Part shown: positions 9,108 to 18,429 of the stretch, in pieces
Position numbering within the stretch: position 1 is the first letter of the stretch
Layout of the letters: each line of letters starts with the position of its first letter
Assembly (NCBI GenBank): GCA_937920335.1
Contig: CALGUT010000476.1
Location: 1 to 32,454, forward strand
Direction: 5' to 3'
DNA: 32,454 bases
From: an uncultured Opitutales bacterium
GTDB taxonomy: Bacteria; Verrucomicrobiota; Verrucomicrobiia; Opitutales; UBA2995
Position numbers and translations under genes: made by a program
Notes under the pieces: generated by a model
Databases searched by the model: none
Told to the model about the DNA's origin: nothing
The model's input: only the letters and a program-made list of their open reading frames with translations

Positions 9108-10019
9108 ATGTACCGAGGTTCCCAATACCTATCTACCCTACTGTGGATACTCCTATTTCCATTCGCTGGGGAGGCGTCTAATGCAACCCTAGTCTATCAT
9201 AATTCGTTCGATTCCACCGAAGCACTGAAAGACTGGGTCATGGAAGGTCCCGGTGTTGCTCAGATCGATGAAGGCCGATTACTACTCTATTCCAAGTGGT
9301 TGCCAGACCTGGAAAAGGTTAGCGATCAAATCGATCTGATTGAACCGGGAGGAAGAAACTACTACCCATTTATCGAACAATGGGTGAGAGAACGGGAACC
9401 GGAAAATCTGCCCAGATATATTCTAAAAAAACCTACCTCCTCATCCTTCAACGGAGGCCATCTCCAATTCTGGAACAAACAACGACACCCGGAGAATTTC
9501 CTCATTCGCCTGAAGTTTAAGCCAGCTAACCCAAATCCTCTCCACATGCTTACTTTCAGTGCTCGGGGTATTAACGGGGAAGACGTGTTCGATCCGGCAC
9601 TGGCGCCACGTTATGGCCTCGGCGGTCAATACATGTCCGGGGACCTACAAAATTACCGCATCAGTTATTGGTCAGGCCCTCGCGGGAGTTCCCATATGCG
9701 CCGAGCACCAGGACGAAAGCTCACCGCCCAAACGCTGGGTGACCTACCTCGTTATGCACTGGACCGGGAGGTACAGCTGGAACTGATTAGATGGAACGGT
9801 CGCGTAGTTTTCAAATGCGATGGAAAGACCGTGATCAACTGGACAGACGATGAGCCTTTGGGTGATGGTTTCTTTTCAATCCGATTAATGGCGGCTGCTA
9901 AGGGTTGGTATGACGACTACGAGGTCTATCAGCTCGACGATGACCCGTTTGCGTATAACGATGAATCTCATGTAATTTCTACCCCGGATTCGCCCCTCGG
10001 AGGAGCCGTCCAACGTTAA
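9108..10019 (+). CDS. DUF1961 (YesU-like) secreted lectin-fold protein
   Basis: 303 residues from ATG 9108; a TTG at 9093 overlapping the previous stop would add five residues but leaves a poorer signal peptide. Signal sequence 'LLWILLFPFAGEASNA'. The body follows DUF1961: 'FDS.EALKDWVMEGPG', 'GRLLL', 'ENFLIRLKFKP', 'LTFSARGINGEDVFDP', 'GLGGQYMSGDLQNYRISYW', 'MRRAPGRKL', and a terminal 'FSIRLMAAAKGWYDDYEVYQL'. This family has a concanavalin-like jelly-roll fold and includes B. subtilis YesU from a rhamnogalacturonan-use locus. Its biochemical function is poorly known; saccharide binding or hydrolysis is possible. Its place between two sulfatases suggests it acts on the same glycan. Confidence 0.85.
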   Translation: MYRGSQYLSTLLWILLFPFAGEASNATLVYHNSFDSTEALKDWVMEGPGVAQIDEGRLLLYSKWLPDLEKVSDQIDLIEPGGRNYYPFIEQWVREREPENLPRYILKKPTSSSFNGGHLQFWNKQRHPENFLIRLKFKPANPNPLHMLTFSARGINGEDVFDPALAPRYGLGGQYMSGDLQNYRISYWSGPRGSSHMRRAPGRKLTAQTLGDLPRYALDREVQLELIRWNGRVVFKCDGKTVINWTDDEPLGDGFFSIRLMAAAKGWYDDYEVYQLDDDPFAYNDESHVISTPDSPLGGAVQR

Positions 10020-10056
10020 GAAAACATCCGGATGGGCAAAACCATACCTTTATAAC

Positions 10057-11496
10057 ATGATCAAAAATCCTGCTCTGCGAATCTACCTCTCTTTGCTCAC
10101 CTGTTTGATCGGGGCCTACGAAGTATCCGCCGAATCCGATTCGAGTAAGCCCAATATCATTCTGATGATGGCGGACGACCTCGGCTGGGGAGACACCGGT
10201 TACAACGGCCACCCGATATTGAAAACGCCCAACTTGGATCAGATGAGTGCCGAAGGCGTAACTTTCAACCGATTCTATTCAGCCGCAGCCATGTGCTCTC
10301 CCACCCGCGGCAGCTGCTACACGGGGCGCAATCCCTACCGGTTTGGAATCACATTTGCCATGAAAGGGAAACTCGAGGAAACGGAAATCCCCATTACAAC
10401 AGTCGTTAAACAAGCAGGCTACACCACCGGCCATTTTGGGAAGTGGCACCTCGGAACCTTATCTCGTGAAGAGGGTGACCAGACACGCTGGGGCGCGTTC
10501 GCGGATGACCCAGAAAAATACTACTGCCCACCGTGGGAACGGGATGTCGACGTGAGTTTTGTCACCGAGTCAAAAGTCCCCACCTGGGATCCACTCCTCC
10601 ACCCTGGCCCCATTAAAGAGAAAGAGCTCGAAGACCCAAAAGTCATAGCCCTCAAAGGCACCGAATACGGTAACGACTACTTCGTCGGCGAAGGACAAGA
10701 GGTAACGGTTAATACAAAAGGCGACGATTCGCGAGTGATCATGGATCGTGTGATTCCATTTATTCAGGACGCAGTAAAAGCAAAGACACCTTTCTTCGCG
10801 GTGATTTGGTTTCACACGCCTCACTCCCCGGTAGTCGGTGGTGATAAGTACCGAAAATGGTATCAAGACCAGCCCGAACCCGCGCAGCACTACTATGCTT
10901 GTATCACGGCCATGGATGAGCAGATCGGCAGACTTCGTGATGAGCTGTCACAACTCGGCGTCGCAGATAACACCATGCTCTGGTTTTGTTCCGACAACGG
11001 TCCCGCTCGCCAGGGATCTCCAAGGCATGTCGGATCAGCCGGACATCTGTCCGGATATAAACTCTCCATCCAGGAAGGTGGTATCCGTGTTCCGGGATTG
11101 ATGGTTTGGCCGAACAAAGTGAAACAGCCGACCGTCATTAATACCCCTGCGGTGACTTCCGACTATTTTCCTACTATTCTCAGCAGCCTGGGAATCGATC
11201 TACCAGATGATCGTATCTACGACGGAACCAGTCTCTGGCCATTCATCGAAGGTAAAGAAACTGAACGAACCAAACCCATCGGATTCCTGAACCGTGATGC
11301 CAAAGAATCGGTCTGGATGGAAGACCGCTACAAACTCATTGCAACTCAGAAAGGCATGCAGCTTTACGACATTAAAAAGGACCCGGCAGAAAAAGTGGAC
11401 CTCTATGGTCAACATCCAGAAATCGCAGCTAGAATGACTTCAGAACTCACCCACTGGCGAGAGTCCGTTTTGACCGAGCTTGATGCAGTCCAGTAG
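10057..11496 (+). CDS. Secreted sulfatase (S1 family)
   Basis: 479 residues. The signal peptide 'MIKNPALRIYLSLLTCLIGAYEVSA' is followed by 'KPNIILMMADDLGWGDTGYNG' (D40-D41). The maturation motif is C80-S-P-T-R84, then 'GSCYTGRNPYRFGI' and 'FGKWHLGTL'. Later blocks are 'VIWFHTPHSPVV', 'WFCSDNGPARQG', 'GYKLSIQEGGIRVPGLMVWP' and a C-terminal 'YDIKKDPAEKVDLYGQHPE', where the small C-terminal sulfatase subdomain sits. It has a long loop after GKWHLG (roughly residues 132-205), which probably shapes the substrate pocket. Subfamily is not assigned. The next ORF can start directly at the base after this stop. Confidence 0.92.
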   Translation: MIKNPALRIYLSLLTCLIGAYEVSAESDSSKPNIILMMADDLGWGDTGYNGHPILKTPNLDQMSAEGVTFNRFYSAAAMCSPTRGSCYTGRNPYRFGITFAMKGKLEETEIPITTVVKQAGYTTGHFGKWHLGTLSREEGDQTRWGAFADDPEKYYCPPWERDVDVSFVTESKVPTWDPLLHPGPIKEKELEDPKVIALKGTEYGNDYFVGEGQEVTVNTKGDDSRVIMDRVIPFIQDAVKAKTPFFAVIWFHTPHSPVVGGDKYRKWYQDQPEPAQHYYACITAMDEQIGRLRDELSQLGVADNTMLWFCSDNGPARQGSPRHVGSAGHLSGYKLSIQEGGIRVPGLMVWPNKVKQPTVINTPAVTSDYFPTILSSLGIDLPDDRIYDGTSLWPFIEGKETERTKPIGFLNRDAKESVWMEDRYKLIATQKGMQLYDIKKDPAEKVDLYGQHPEIAARMTSELTHWRESVLTELDAVQ

Positions 11497-13041
11497 ATGC
11501 AACCAATAAGTTTCCCAATGAAACCCATTTCGCTTTCCCACCTAACCCTTGCACTCTTACTGACAGCTTCCACGTTGGTGAATAGTGCACCCATCTTACC
11601 GGAGCCCTGGAAATTTGAAGACCTTCCGACTTGGGACGCCGGCGTACGAGGAGGCATCCCTGATGTCAGGGTGAAGAAGACCATTACTGGGGTAGACCTC
11701 CTGAACAAAGAAAATCCTGCATCGACAATTCAAACAGCGATTAACTCCATTGAAACACCCGGAGCGGTATTGTTGCCAAAAGGTGAATACAAACTAGACA
11801 AACCTCTCTACATGAAGAGCGGTGTCGTTCTAAGGGGCGCAGGGGTCAACGCCACCAAACTCATATTCGATCTCAAGCTCCCCGAGATGGAAGTCCCGTT
11901 TGAAATGCCAGCAGGTGGATCGGTTCGTTTTGAAGGTTCCCAAGAGGAGGAAGGCCGCCCCTTGGAAGGCGATCATTTCAAAAGCGCCCAAACGATCCGC
12001 TGCAGCAACCTTACCGGTATCCGAATCGGGGATACTATCGAAATATTCTCAGAAAATGATCCATTCATGATGTATACCGAGAGTCGCTGGAAACGTCCTT
12101 GGGCAGAACAAGCGCTGGGGCAACTGGTCCGAGTCACCGGCCTTTCCGGCGACGAACTAACCATCGATACCCCTCTCCGGCTTGACTACTTCAAAGAACT
12201 GAATCCACGGGTTCGGAAGGTCATTCCTATAGAAAACGCTGGACTCGAGGGGATTGCATTGGAGCGCGTGGACAACACACCCGATGGAAGCATCGGCTTT
12301 GAGAAGGCACTCAACTGCTGGGTAAAAGACTGCTCGTCCTACATGACAACACGAGGACACATCTGGATAAACCGGAGTCGCTTCATCACCGTGGAAGGTA
12401 ATACCGTTCATCACGCATTCAGCTACGGAAGCGGGGGTAGTGGTTATGGACTGGTTGCGGGCAACATCGCGGTTGATTGCCTGTTCGTGAACAACATCAC
12501 TCACAATTTACGCCACTCACTCATGGCTAAGAAAGGTTCCAATGGAAATGTATTTGCCTACAATTATTCATTCCAGAGACGGCGGGAACCCGAAGGAGAC
12601 AAGCTCCTCTGCGACATCTCGCTTCACGGTCATTACCCCCATCAAAATCTCTTCGAAGGCAACGTAGTTGAATTCGTCGATATCGCTGACCATTGGGGCC
12701 CCACCGGACCTAATACCACGCTTTTCAGGAACCACATCAACGAGGGCATCATAATCCGTGATCACTCACACCACACTCGGGTCATTGGCAATATAATCGT
12801 CGAAGGTGGTATAAAACCGGATATCACCGTACAGTTTACGTCCCTACTCCAGAACTCATTACTCTCAGAAAACGTAACTCACGATGCTGACAAGCACACC
12901 TCACTTCCCGCATCGCTCTTTTACAAAGAGAAACCAGCGTTCTGGGGTAACTTACCCTGGCCCGCCATTGGACCCGGCACAGACCTTAACAGAGCTCTAT
13001 TCATCCCAGCCCAGAAACGGTGGCTCGATCAACATCCCTAA
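11497..13041 (+). CDS. Secreted right-handed beta-helix protein, putative polysaccharide lyase/hydrolase
   Basis: 514 residues from the ATG abutting the previous stop. A second ATG at 11518 would put the signal peptide ('MKPISLSHLTLALLLTASTLVNSA') at the very N-terminus and is at least as likely. After an N-terminal 'TIQTAINSI...GAVLLPKGEYKL' block typical of pectin-lyase-like folds come repeated short strands rich in Asn and His ('VEGNTVHHAF', 'NIAVDCLFVNNITHNLRH', 'GNVFAYNYSF', 'NLFEGNVVEFVDIADHWG', 'TRVIGNIIVEGG'), the rung pattern of a right-handed parallel beta-helix. No specific PL or GH family could be named. The fold and the sulfatase neighbours favour a glycan-cleaving enzyme; the catalytic residues are unknown. 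Confidence 0.8.
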   Translation: MQPISFPMKPISLSHLTLALLLTASTLVNSAPILPEPWKFEDLPTWDAGVRGGIPDVRVKKTITGVDLLNKENPASTIQTAINSIETPGAVLLPKGEYKLDKPLYMKSGVVLRGAGVNATKLIFDLKLPEMEVPFEMPAGGSVRFEGSQEEEGRPLEGDHFKSAQTIRCSNLTGIRIGDTIEIFSENDPFMMYTESRWKRPWAEQALGQLVRVTGLSGDELTIDTPLRLDYFKELNPRVRKVIPIENAGLEGIALERVDNTPDGSIGFEKALNCWVKDCSSYMTTRGHIWINRSRFITVEGNTVHHAFSYGSGGSGYGLVAGNIAVDCLFVNNITHNLRHSLMAKKGSNGNVFAYNYSFQRRREPEGDKLLCDISLHGHYPHQNLFEGNVVEFVDIADHWGPTGPNTTLFRNHINEGIIIRDHSHHTRVIGNIIVEGGIKPDITVQFTSLLQNSLLSENVTHDADKHTSLPASLFYKEKPAFWGNLPWPAIGPGTDLNRALFIPAQKRWLDQHP

Positions 13042-13068
13042 TTCGCACCGAAATAATATCCTTAAGCT

Positions 13069-13974
13069 ATGAAACCCAGTCTCTTCGTCTTCCTCATATT
13101 ATCATCCGCGGTTTCCACCATCACGTCGGCCGCCACTGTCAATGTCCTGATGTGGGACGAACGCCAACCGCGCCAAGAGCAAGCCTACGACAACTGGCTG
13201 GGCAATGAGGTCATTCACCACATGGACGCGATCACTGATGATTTAGTATTTCGTTCGGTGGCACTCGACGATCCCCACCAAGGGTTATCCGACGAGAATC
13301 TGGCTTGGGCAGATGTAGTGCTTTGGTGGGGACATGCGCGCCATAGTGACGTAACTTGGGATCATGCAAAAAAAGTTGCTGATCTTGTTCGTAACGGAGA
13401 ATTAAACATCGTCGTCCTCCACTCCGCACACTGGGCACGACCCTTTGTAGAGCTCATGAATGGCCGAAGCATCGAGGAAGGTCTCGCCTATATTGAGACG
13501 CACAACTCGGGAAAAAAGATCACTTACGAAACGGTAGATCCTCCCAAGGAGCGATCTGCTCCCATGCGTGGCAGCGTACTTACACCCGCCTACTACGGAT
13601 ACAAAAAAGGCAAAGATGCCGTACATGGACTCATTCATCTCCCCTGGTGTTGTTTCCCGGAATTCCGGGCAGACGGTGCGCCGAGTACTATCGTTGTAAA
13701 GTCTCCCAAACACCCCATCGTGCAGGGACTGCCTTCGTCATTTAAGATTCCGGCGACTGAGATGTACAATGAACCCTTCCACATACCTGACCCCGACGAG
13801 GTGATCTTCGAGGAAACCTGGGAAACGGGAGAACGGTTTCGCAGCGGTATCGTTTGGAACATCGGGAATGGTAGAATCTTCTACTTCCGACCGGGGCACG
13901 AAACGTATCCGATCTTCAAACAAGAAGAAGTTATACAGATTTTGGCCAATGCGTGCCAGTGGTTGGGCGAATAG
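13069..13974 (+). CDS. Secreted ThuA domain protein
   Basis: 301 residues. The signal peptide ends near 'STITSA|ATV'. The body matches ThuA (trehalose-utilization, PF06283; class I glutamine amidotransferase-like fold): 'VNVLMWDERQPRQEQAY', 'ADVVLWWGHARHSDV', 'IVVLHSAHWARPF', 'SPKHPIVQGLPSSFKI', 'EMYNEPFHIPDPDEVIFEETWETGE', and the C-terminal 'GNGRIFYFRPGHETYPIF'. ThuA-type proteins in sugar loci have been linked to keto-disaccharide processing, and many are secreted in this kind of bacterium. A role on an oxidised or keto-sugar from the target glycan is inference. It is 27 nt after the beta-helix gene. A 124-nt gap follows with no recognisable feature. Confidence 0.88.
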   Translation: MKPSLFVFLILSSAVSTITSAATVNVLMWDERQPRQEQAYDNWLGNEVIHHMDAITDDLVFRSVALDDPHQGLSDENLAWADVVLWWGHARHSDVTWDHAKKVADLVRNGELNIVVLHSAHWARPFVELMNGRSIEEGLAYIETHNSGKKITYETVDPPKERSAPMRGSVLTPAYYGYKKGKDAVHGLIHLPWCCFPEFRADGAPSTIVVKSPKHPIVQGLPSSFKIPATEMYNEPFHIPDPDEVIFEETWETGERFRSGIVWNIGNGRIFYFRPGHETYPIFKQEEVIQILANACQWLGE

Positions 13975-14098
13975 CCCAGTTCTACGCTAACCTACCCTCA
14001 TAAAACTGTGATAGTCGTCAATTGAGAATTCCCCAAAAAGACGGCGACCAAGAATAACAACGCGGTATCGAAACTCATTCTTTGGAGTGGAGTTATTG

Positions 14099-16729
14099 AT
14101 GCTTCTTTTGAACAATGAATACATGAAGCTACTCTTAGCGTTTGCTACCCTAGTCCTGGTCAGTTCAGTTTCTGCCAGGACATTTCACTTCGATTGGTCC
14201 GAAGATCTGACGCAAAGATGGATCGGTCGACACTTCTGGCAAAACTCCTACCGGGATTGGCAGCAGGCAAACGGCCGAATTGAGGTGACTCATCCGGGTG
14301 GAAATCGATCGGCTGTTGTTACAACCTATTCGATAGACGCATCCAAAGGCTTTTCCTTAACGGTGCACATGGGGCAGTTGCACGCCGCCCAAACAGGAAA
14401 GACCGGCTGGGGCGGATTCAAGCTGGGCCTGAAGGGCAATCGTATCCACACCGATAATTGGAAGAACCAGATGATCCATTGTATTGGAACAGCAGCCGGA
14501 ATTACCGCGAATGGAAAGCTCTTCATCGATCAGACAAGCACTGACATGCCGGGGCTCAGAGACTGGAATGACCTGACACTCACACTCACTTCCCAGGTAT
14601 CCGGAAATCAAGCCAAGCTCACCCTCACGGCGACCGATAAGGCTCGATCCATTTCCGTAAATACGACTCTGCCAATTGCTCAAATTGACGGTCTGTTTGC
14701 GCTGAGTTCACACAATGGAGTGCCGAACGATCAAGGCCGATTTGATGACGGCAAAGGAAATGATACGGGGAGCCTGGCACATTGGTTTGATAAGCTCCAG
14801 GGATCCGGACCAGGCATCGTCGAAACACCGGAGCGTCAATTTGGGCCTATCGCATTCAATCAATTTCTAACGTCCTCCGGAACGCTGCGAATGAATGCCC
14901 AACTGGCACCCTTAGAAGAAAAGTATGTCCAGTCACTGGATCTCGAAATTCTCACAAACGGAGATTGGGAAACGGTAACGATAGGCAAGTATGATCGTCC
15001 ATCCAGCACGGCATTGTTCACCGTGCATCACTGGAATATAGAGGAAGACGTTCCTTACCGTATCGTTTGGAAAGGCACCGGATTTGACGGGAATTTCTAT
15101 ACTCAATATTTTGAAGGAACCATCCGTGCGGAACCCCTAAAACGTGATGTCGTTCTGGGCTCATTTAATTGCATGCACTGGACTGGTTACCCCTATGCCG
15201 GATCGGTAGCTCAGATGTTGAAAATACAACCCGATATACTCGCATTTACGGGAGACCAGCTTTACGAGGGTGCAGGAGGCTATGGTATAGTAACCTCACC
15301 CCTGGAGGAATCTCGACTGAACTATTTTCACCATTGGTTTCTTCATGGCTTGGCGTTCAGAGAGTTGTTGGCCAACACCGCCTGTATGACCATCAACGAC
15401 GACCACGATGTCTTTCATGGCAACGTCTGGGGCGAGTCCGGCAAGGCGACCGACGCCGGGAAAACGGGCGCAGCGGCACAAGATTCAGGCGGTTACAAGA
15501 TGCCACCTCAGTTTGTAAACCTGGTGCAACACGGACAGTGCGGTCACCTTCCACCGTCACCAGACAGGTCTCCGGTCAAACAGGGGATCGAAACCTATTA
15601 CACCGACGTGAAGTACGCAGGGGTTTCCTTTGCCGTTTTGGAAGACCGAAAATGGAAATCAGCACCCGCCAATATTCACACGGATACCGACGTGTACAAC
15701 GGCTATTTTAAAGATCCGGCTTACGCTAAAGATACCGCCCACATTCGAACGATAAGCGCGAACGCAGATCTACTCGGCAAACGACAGGAAGCCTTTCTCG
15801 AACAATGGGCCGCCGATTGGTCAGAAGGAACCTGGATGAAATGCGCTGTTAGCCAAACCGTATTCAATACGGCCGCTACCGATGGACTGAACAACGATGA
15901 ACCCTGGGACCGCTACTCGGACGCAAATTTTCCAGCACCTGGCGTCTGGCCTTCCAACGCTACTGAACCCTCCCACGACATGGACTCCAACGGATGGCCC
16001 CAGGAGGCACGGGATCGCGCAGTTCATCTACTTCGTAAAGCGTTCGCTCCTCACGTTGCGGGAGATCAACACCTCGGCTCAACGATTCGCTATGGCATAG
16101 AGGAACACGATAGCGGAAGCGTTGCGTTCTGCGTACCAGCCGCAAGCACAGGTTGGTCACGGCTGTGGATGCCCAAAGAACCGGGTGTCATTGACGAAAC
16201 GTTTATCGGGAATATGGAAGGTGACGGCTTCTCCTTTGATCCACGTAACTACGCCGGAAAATTTCACGATGGCCAGGGTAACAAATTCACGATGCTCGCG
16301 ACAGCCAATCCGCAGAAACAAACCAAACGGGAACCCACGTGGTTCCATGACCGCAACCCTGGCTATGGTATCGTACATTTCCATAGAGAAACTCACGAGA
16401 TAACCTTAACCGCCTGGCCGTCCTATGCAGGCCCCGGAGGAAACGGCGAAGAAGGCCGTCCTTACGCAGGGTGGCCCATTGCGATTCAACAAACTGATAA
16501 CTATAACCGAACAGCCCAAGGCTATCTTCCAGAAGTTGACCTGACTGATAAACCCGTCGTCCAGGTCATCAACGATTCGACTGGAGACATCGAGTACACC
16601 CTGCGCCCGGCAGGAGATACTTTTCGACCCCGTATTTTTGATTCAGAAGCTACTTACACATTACGTACTGGTAACCCTGATACGGGAAACTGGACTATCA
16701 AGGAGGGCCTAAAACCGACAAATCAGTGA
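14099..16729 (+). CDS. Secreted PhoD-like metallophosphoesterase with N-terminal lectin-like domain
   Basis: 876 residues from ATG 14099, which has GGAG at 14089-14092 six bases upstream. GTG 14087 is possible, and ATG 14123 gives the cleanest signal peptide ('MKLLLAFATLVLVSSVSA'). Residues about 20-240 form a jelly-roll-like domain ('GKTGWGGFKLGLKGNRI', 'WNDLTLTLTSQ'). A beta-sandwich linker follows, then from about 345 a PhoD-type metallophosphatase: 'VVLGSFNCMHW', 'ILAFTGDQLYE' (about 384), 'INDDHDVFHGN' (about 431), 'MKCAVSQTVF', 'APHVAGDQHLGS' (about 654). These correspond to the metal-binding blocks of PhoD-like phosphodiesterases and alkaline phosphatases. A phosphoesterase in a sulfatase run is unusual: it could act on phosphorylated sugars, or hydrolyse another ester. 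Its stop overlaps a possible GTG start of the next sulfatase. Confidence 0.82.
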   Translation: MLLLNNEYMKLLLAFATLVLVSSVSARTFHFDWSEDLTQRWIGRHFWQNSYRDWQQANGRIEVTHPGGNRSAVVTTYSIDASKGFSLTVHMGQLHAAQTGKTGWGGFKLGLKGNRIHTDNWKNQMIHCIGTAAGITANGKLFIDQTSTDMPGLRDWNDLTLTLTSQVSGNQAKLTLTATDKARSISVNTTLPIAQIDGLFALSSHNGVPNDQGRFDDGKGNDTGSLAHWFDKLQGSGPGIVETPERQFGPIAFNQFLTSSGTLRMNAQLAPLEEKYVQSLDLEILTNGDWETVTIGKYDRPSSTALFTVHHWNIEEDVPYRIVWKGTGFDGNFYTQYFEGTIRAEPLKRDVVLGSFNCMHWTGYPYAGSVAQMLKIQPDILAFTGDQLYEGAGGYGIVTSPLEESRLNYFHHWFLHGLAFRELLANTACMTINDDHDVFHGNVWGESGKATDAGKTGAAAQDSGGYKMPPQFVNLVQHGQCGHLPPSPDRSPVKQGIETYYTDVKYAGVSFAVLEDRKWKSAPANIHTDTDVYNGYFKDPAYAKDTAHIRTISANADLLGKRQEAFLEQWAADWSEGTWMKCAVSQTVFNTAATDGLNNDEPWDRYSDANFPAPGVWPSNATEPSHDMDSNGWPQEARDRAVHLLRKAFAPHVAGDQHLGSTIRYGIEEHDSGSVAFCVPAASTGWSRLWMPKEPGVIDETFIGNMEGDGFSFDPRNYAGKFHDGQGNKFTMLATANPQKQTKREPTWFHDRNPGYGIVHFHRETHEITLTAWPSYAGPGGNGEEGRPYAGWPIAIQQTDNYNRTAQGYLPEVDLTDKPVVQVINDSTGDIEYTLRPAGDTFRPRIFDSEATYTLRTGNPDTGNWTIKEGLKPTNQ

Positions 16730-16749
16730 ATAGAACATCCCCCATACAA

Positions 16750-18363
16750 ATGTACCTCAAATACAATCTCCCATCCCTGCTGTTTTTTTTATGCCTGTCG
16801 CTAACAGCAGCCGAAAGACCCAACATCGTCTTCATACTGGCCGATGACCTAGGCATCGGTGACACTAAAGTATACGGTGGTGACCGGTGCCTCATTGACA
16901 CCCCCCATATCGATCGGTTGGCCCGGGGAGGTCTTCGCTTTACCGATGCACATGTAAGCGCCTCAGTCTGTGCACCTACTCGACTGGCTATCATGACCGG
17001 TCGTTATCCCTGGCGCAACCAACGGTTTCAACGCGGTGGGCCTTGGGGGTTTACCGGTCTACAAATCAACCCGTCTGAACGACATACGCTGGGGGATATG
17101 TTTCAACAGGCTGGCTATAAAACCGGCTACGTTGGGAAATGGCATCTCGGAACCGTTATGACAACCAAAGATGGCGAAGTACAGCACGAAACGAATGTCG
17201 ATTATTCGAGGCCGTTAAAGGTTGGCCCACCACAATTCGGATTCGACGATAGCTTTATACTTCCCGGTTCGCTCGATATGTATCCTTATGCATACGCAAG
17301 AAACAATGTATGGCAGGGGGAAATCACCGCCCAAAAAGGATGGAGCGCATTCAATCGAGTCGGCGATGCAGAAAAGGATTTTGAAGATCACGAAGTGCTG
17401 GAGACCTTCTACCGCGAAGCGGAAACCTATATTGGCAACCAATCGACCAAGGACCCATTCTTCCTATTCCTCGCATTAACAGCCCCACACACTCCGACCA
17501 GCCCCGGTGTCAATTGGCAGGGGAAAAGTGACCTCGGTGTATACGGAGACTTCGTCATGGAGGTAGACCACGCCGTTGAACGCGTGATAAAGGCCCTTAA
17601 GGAACAAGACCTGTATAAGAACACCCTGGTTCTATTTTCCTCAGACCACGGCCCTGCTTCTTACGCTGGAAATATTCTTCCCGCAACCTATGGTCAAATT
17701 CGACTCATGGAGCAATCAGGTCACTACCCAAGCGGCCCTCATCGTGGTTACAAATTTTCGGTCTACGAAGGTGGATTGAGAGTCCCACTCATAGCTCACT
17801 GGCCGGCCGTGATCAAACCCGGGAACACCAGCGACGCCCTAGTCGGATTAAACGATCTCATGGCTACATTTGCAGATATTGTAGAACACAAACTCGATCC
17901 TCAACACGCACCGGACTCAATCAGCTTTGCAAAGATACTTCGTCATCATAAATCAAATACACAACGAAACAACCTAATCATGCAATCCGCGATGGAGTCG
18001 TTCGTCATTCGGGATGGTGACTGGAAACTGTGTCTGACACCAGACAGTGGCGCCAAGGGCATACACGGCAACACCCCGGTTCCGGAAAATGCCTGGCCAG
18101 CGGCGATGAATGAGTTTGGGAAACAGGCTTCTAAAGAGGACTTCCTGAAGCCGCCCTTCGTTCAGTTATTTAATCTAAAGAACGATCCTCACGAAGACCA
18201 CAACCTGGCTTCGAAATATCCTGACCGAGTCGATACTATGGTGGCTATTTTGAAACAACAAATCGAGCGAGGCCGCAGCACACAAGGACCGCAGCTTTAC
18301 AACGATAAAGAGGTTAACCTACACCAACGGCTGCCTGAGTTTGTGAGAGCGCAATTAAAATAG
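16750..18363 (+). CDS. Secreted sulfatase (S1 family, S1_15/16-like)
   Basis: 537 residues from ATG 16750; a GTG at 16726 overlapping the previous stop would add eight residues ahead of the signal peptide. Signal peptide 'MYLKYNLPSLLFFLCLSLTA|AERP'. D32-D33 ('LADDLGIGD'), the maturation motif C74-A-P-T-R78 with 'AIMTGRYPWRNQRF', 'GKWHLGTV', 'FSSDHGP' and 'SGHYPSGPHRGYKFSVYEGG' define a Cys-type sulfatase. In the late metal pair, Asp-His replaces the Asp-Asn of its relatives at 2878 and 4483; Asp-His also occurs in iduronate-2-sulfatase, so activity is not ruled out. A long C-terminal insert ('GAKGIHGNTPVPENAWP') is specific to this copy. The kinase-fusion gene starts 66 nt downstream. Confidence 0.92.
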   Translation: MYLKYNLPSLLFFLCLSLTAAERPNIVFILADDLGIGDTKVYGGDRCLIDTPHIDRLARGGLRFTDAHVSASVCAPTRLAIMTGRYPWRNQRFQRGGPWGFTGLQINPSERHTLGDMFQQAGYKTGYVGKWHLGTVMTTKDGEVQHETNVDYSRPLKVGPPQFGFDDSFILPGSLDMYPYAYARNNVWQGEITAQKGWSAFNRVGDAEKDFEDHEVLETFYREAETYIGNQSTKDPFFLFLALTAPHTPTSPGVNWQGKSDLGVYGDFVMEVDHAVERVIKALKEQDLYKNTLVLFSSDHGPASYAGNILPATYGQIRLMEQSGHYPSGPHRGYKFSVYEGGLRVPLIAHWPAVIKPGNTSDALVGLNDLMATFADIVEHKLDPQHAPDSISFAKILRHHKSNTQRNNLIMQSAMESFVIRDGDWKLCLTPDSGAKGIHGNTPVPENAWPAAMNEFGKQASKEDFLKPPFVQLFNLKNDPHEDHNLASKYPDRVDTMVAILKQQIERGRSTQGPQLYNDKEVNLHQRLPEFVRAQLK

Positions 18364-18429
18364 GTCCTCCAAATAGCAACCCACTCAAAAGAAGTTGGCA
18401 TCCAAGCCCGTTTAATTATTTCCTAAATC

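Noticed and set aside
16726..18363. Loss of activity in the sulfatase at 16750 because DNG is DHG
   Set aside because: Asp-His occupies this metal position in active sulfatases such as iduronate-2-sulfatase, and all other catalytic blocks are intact.
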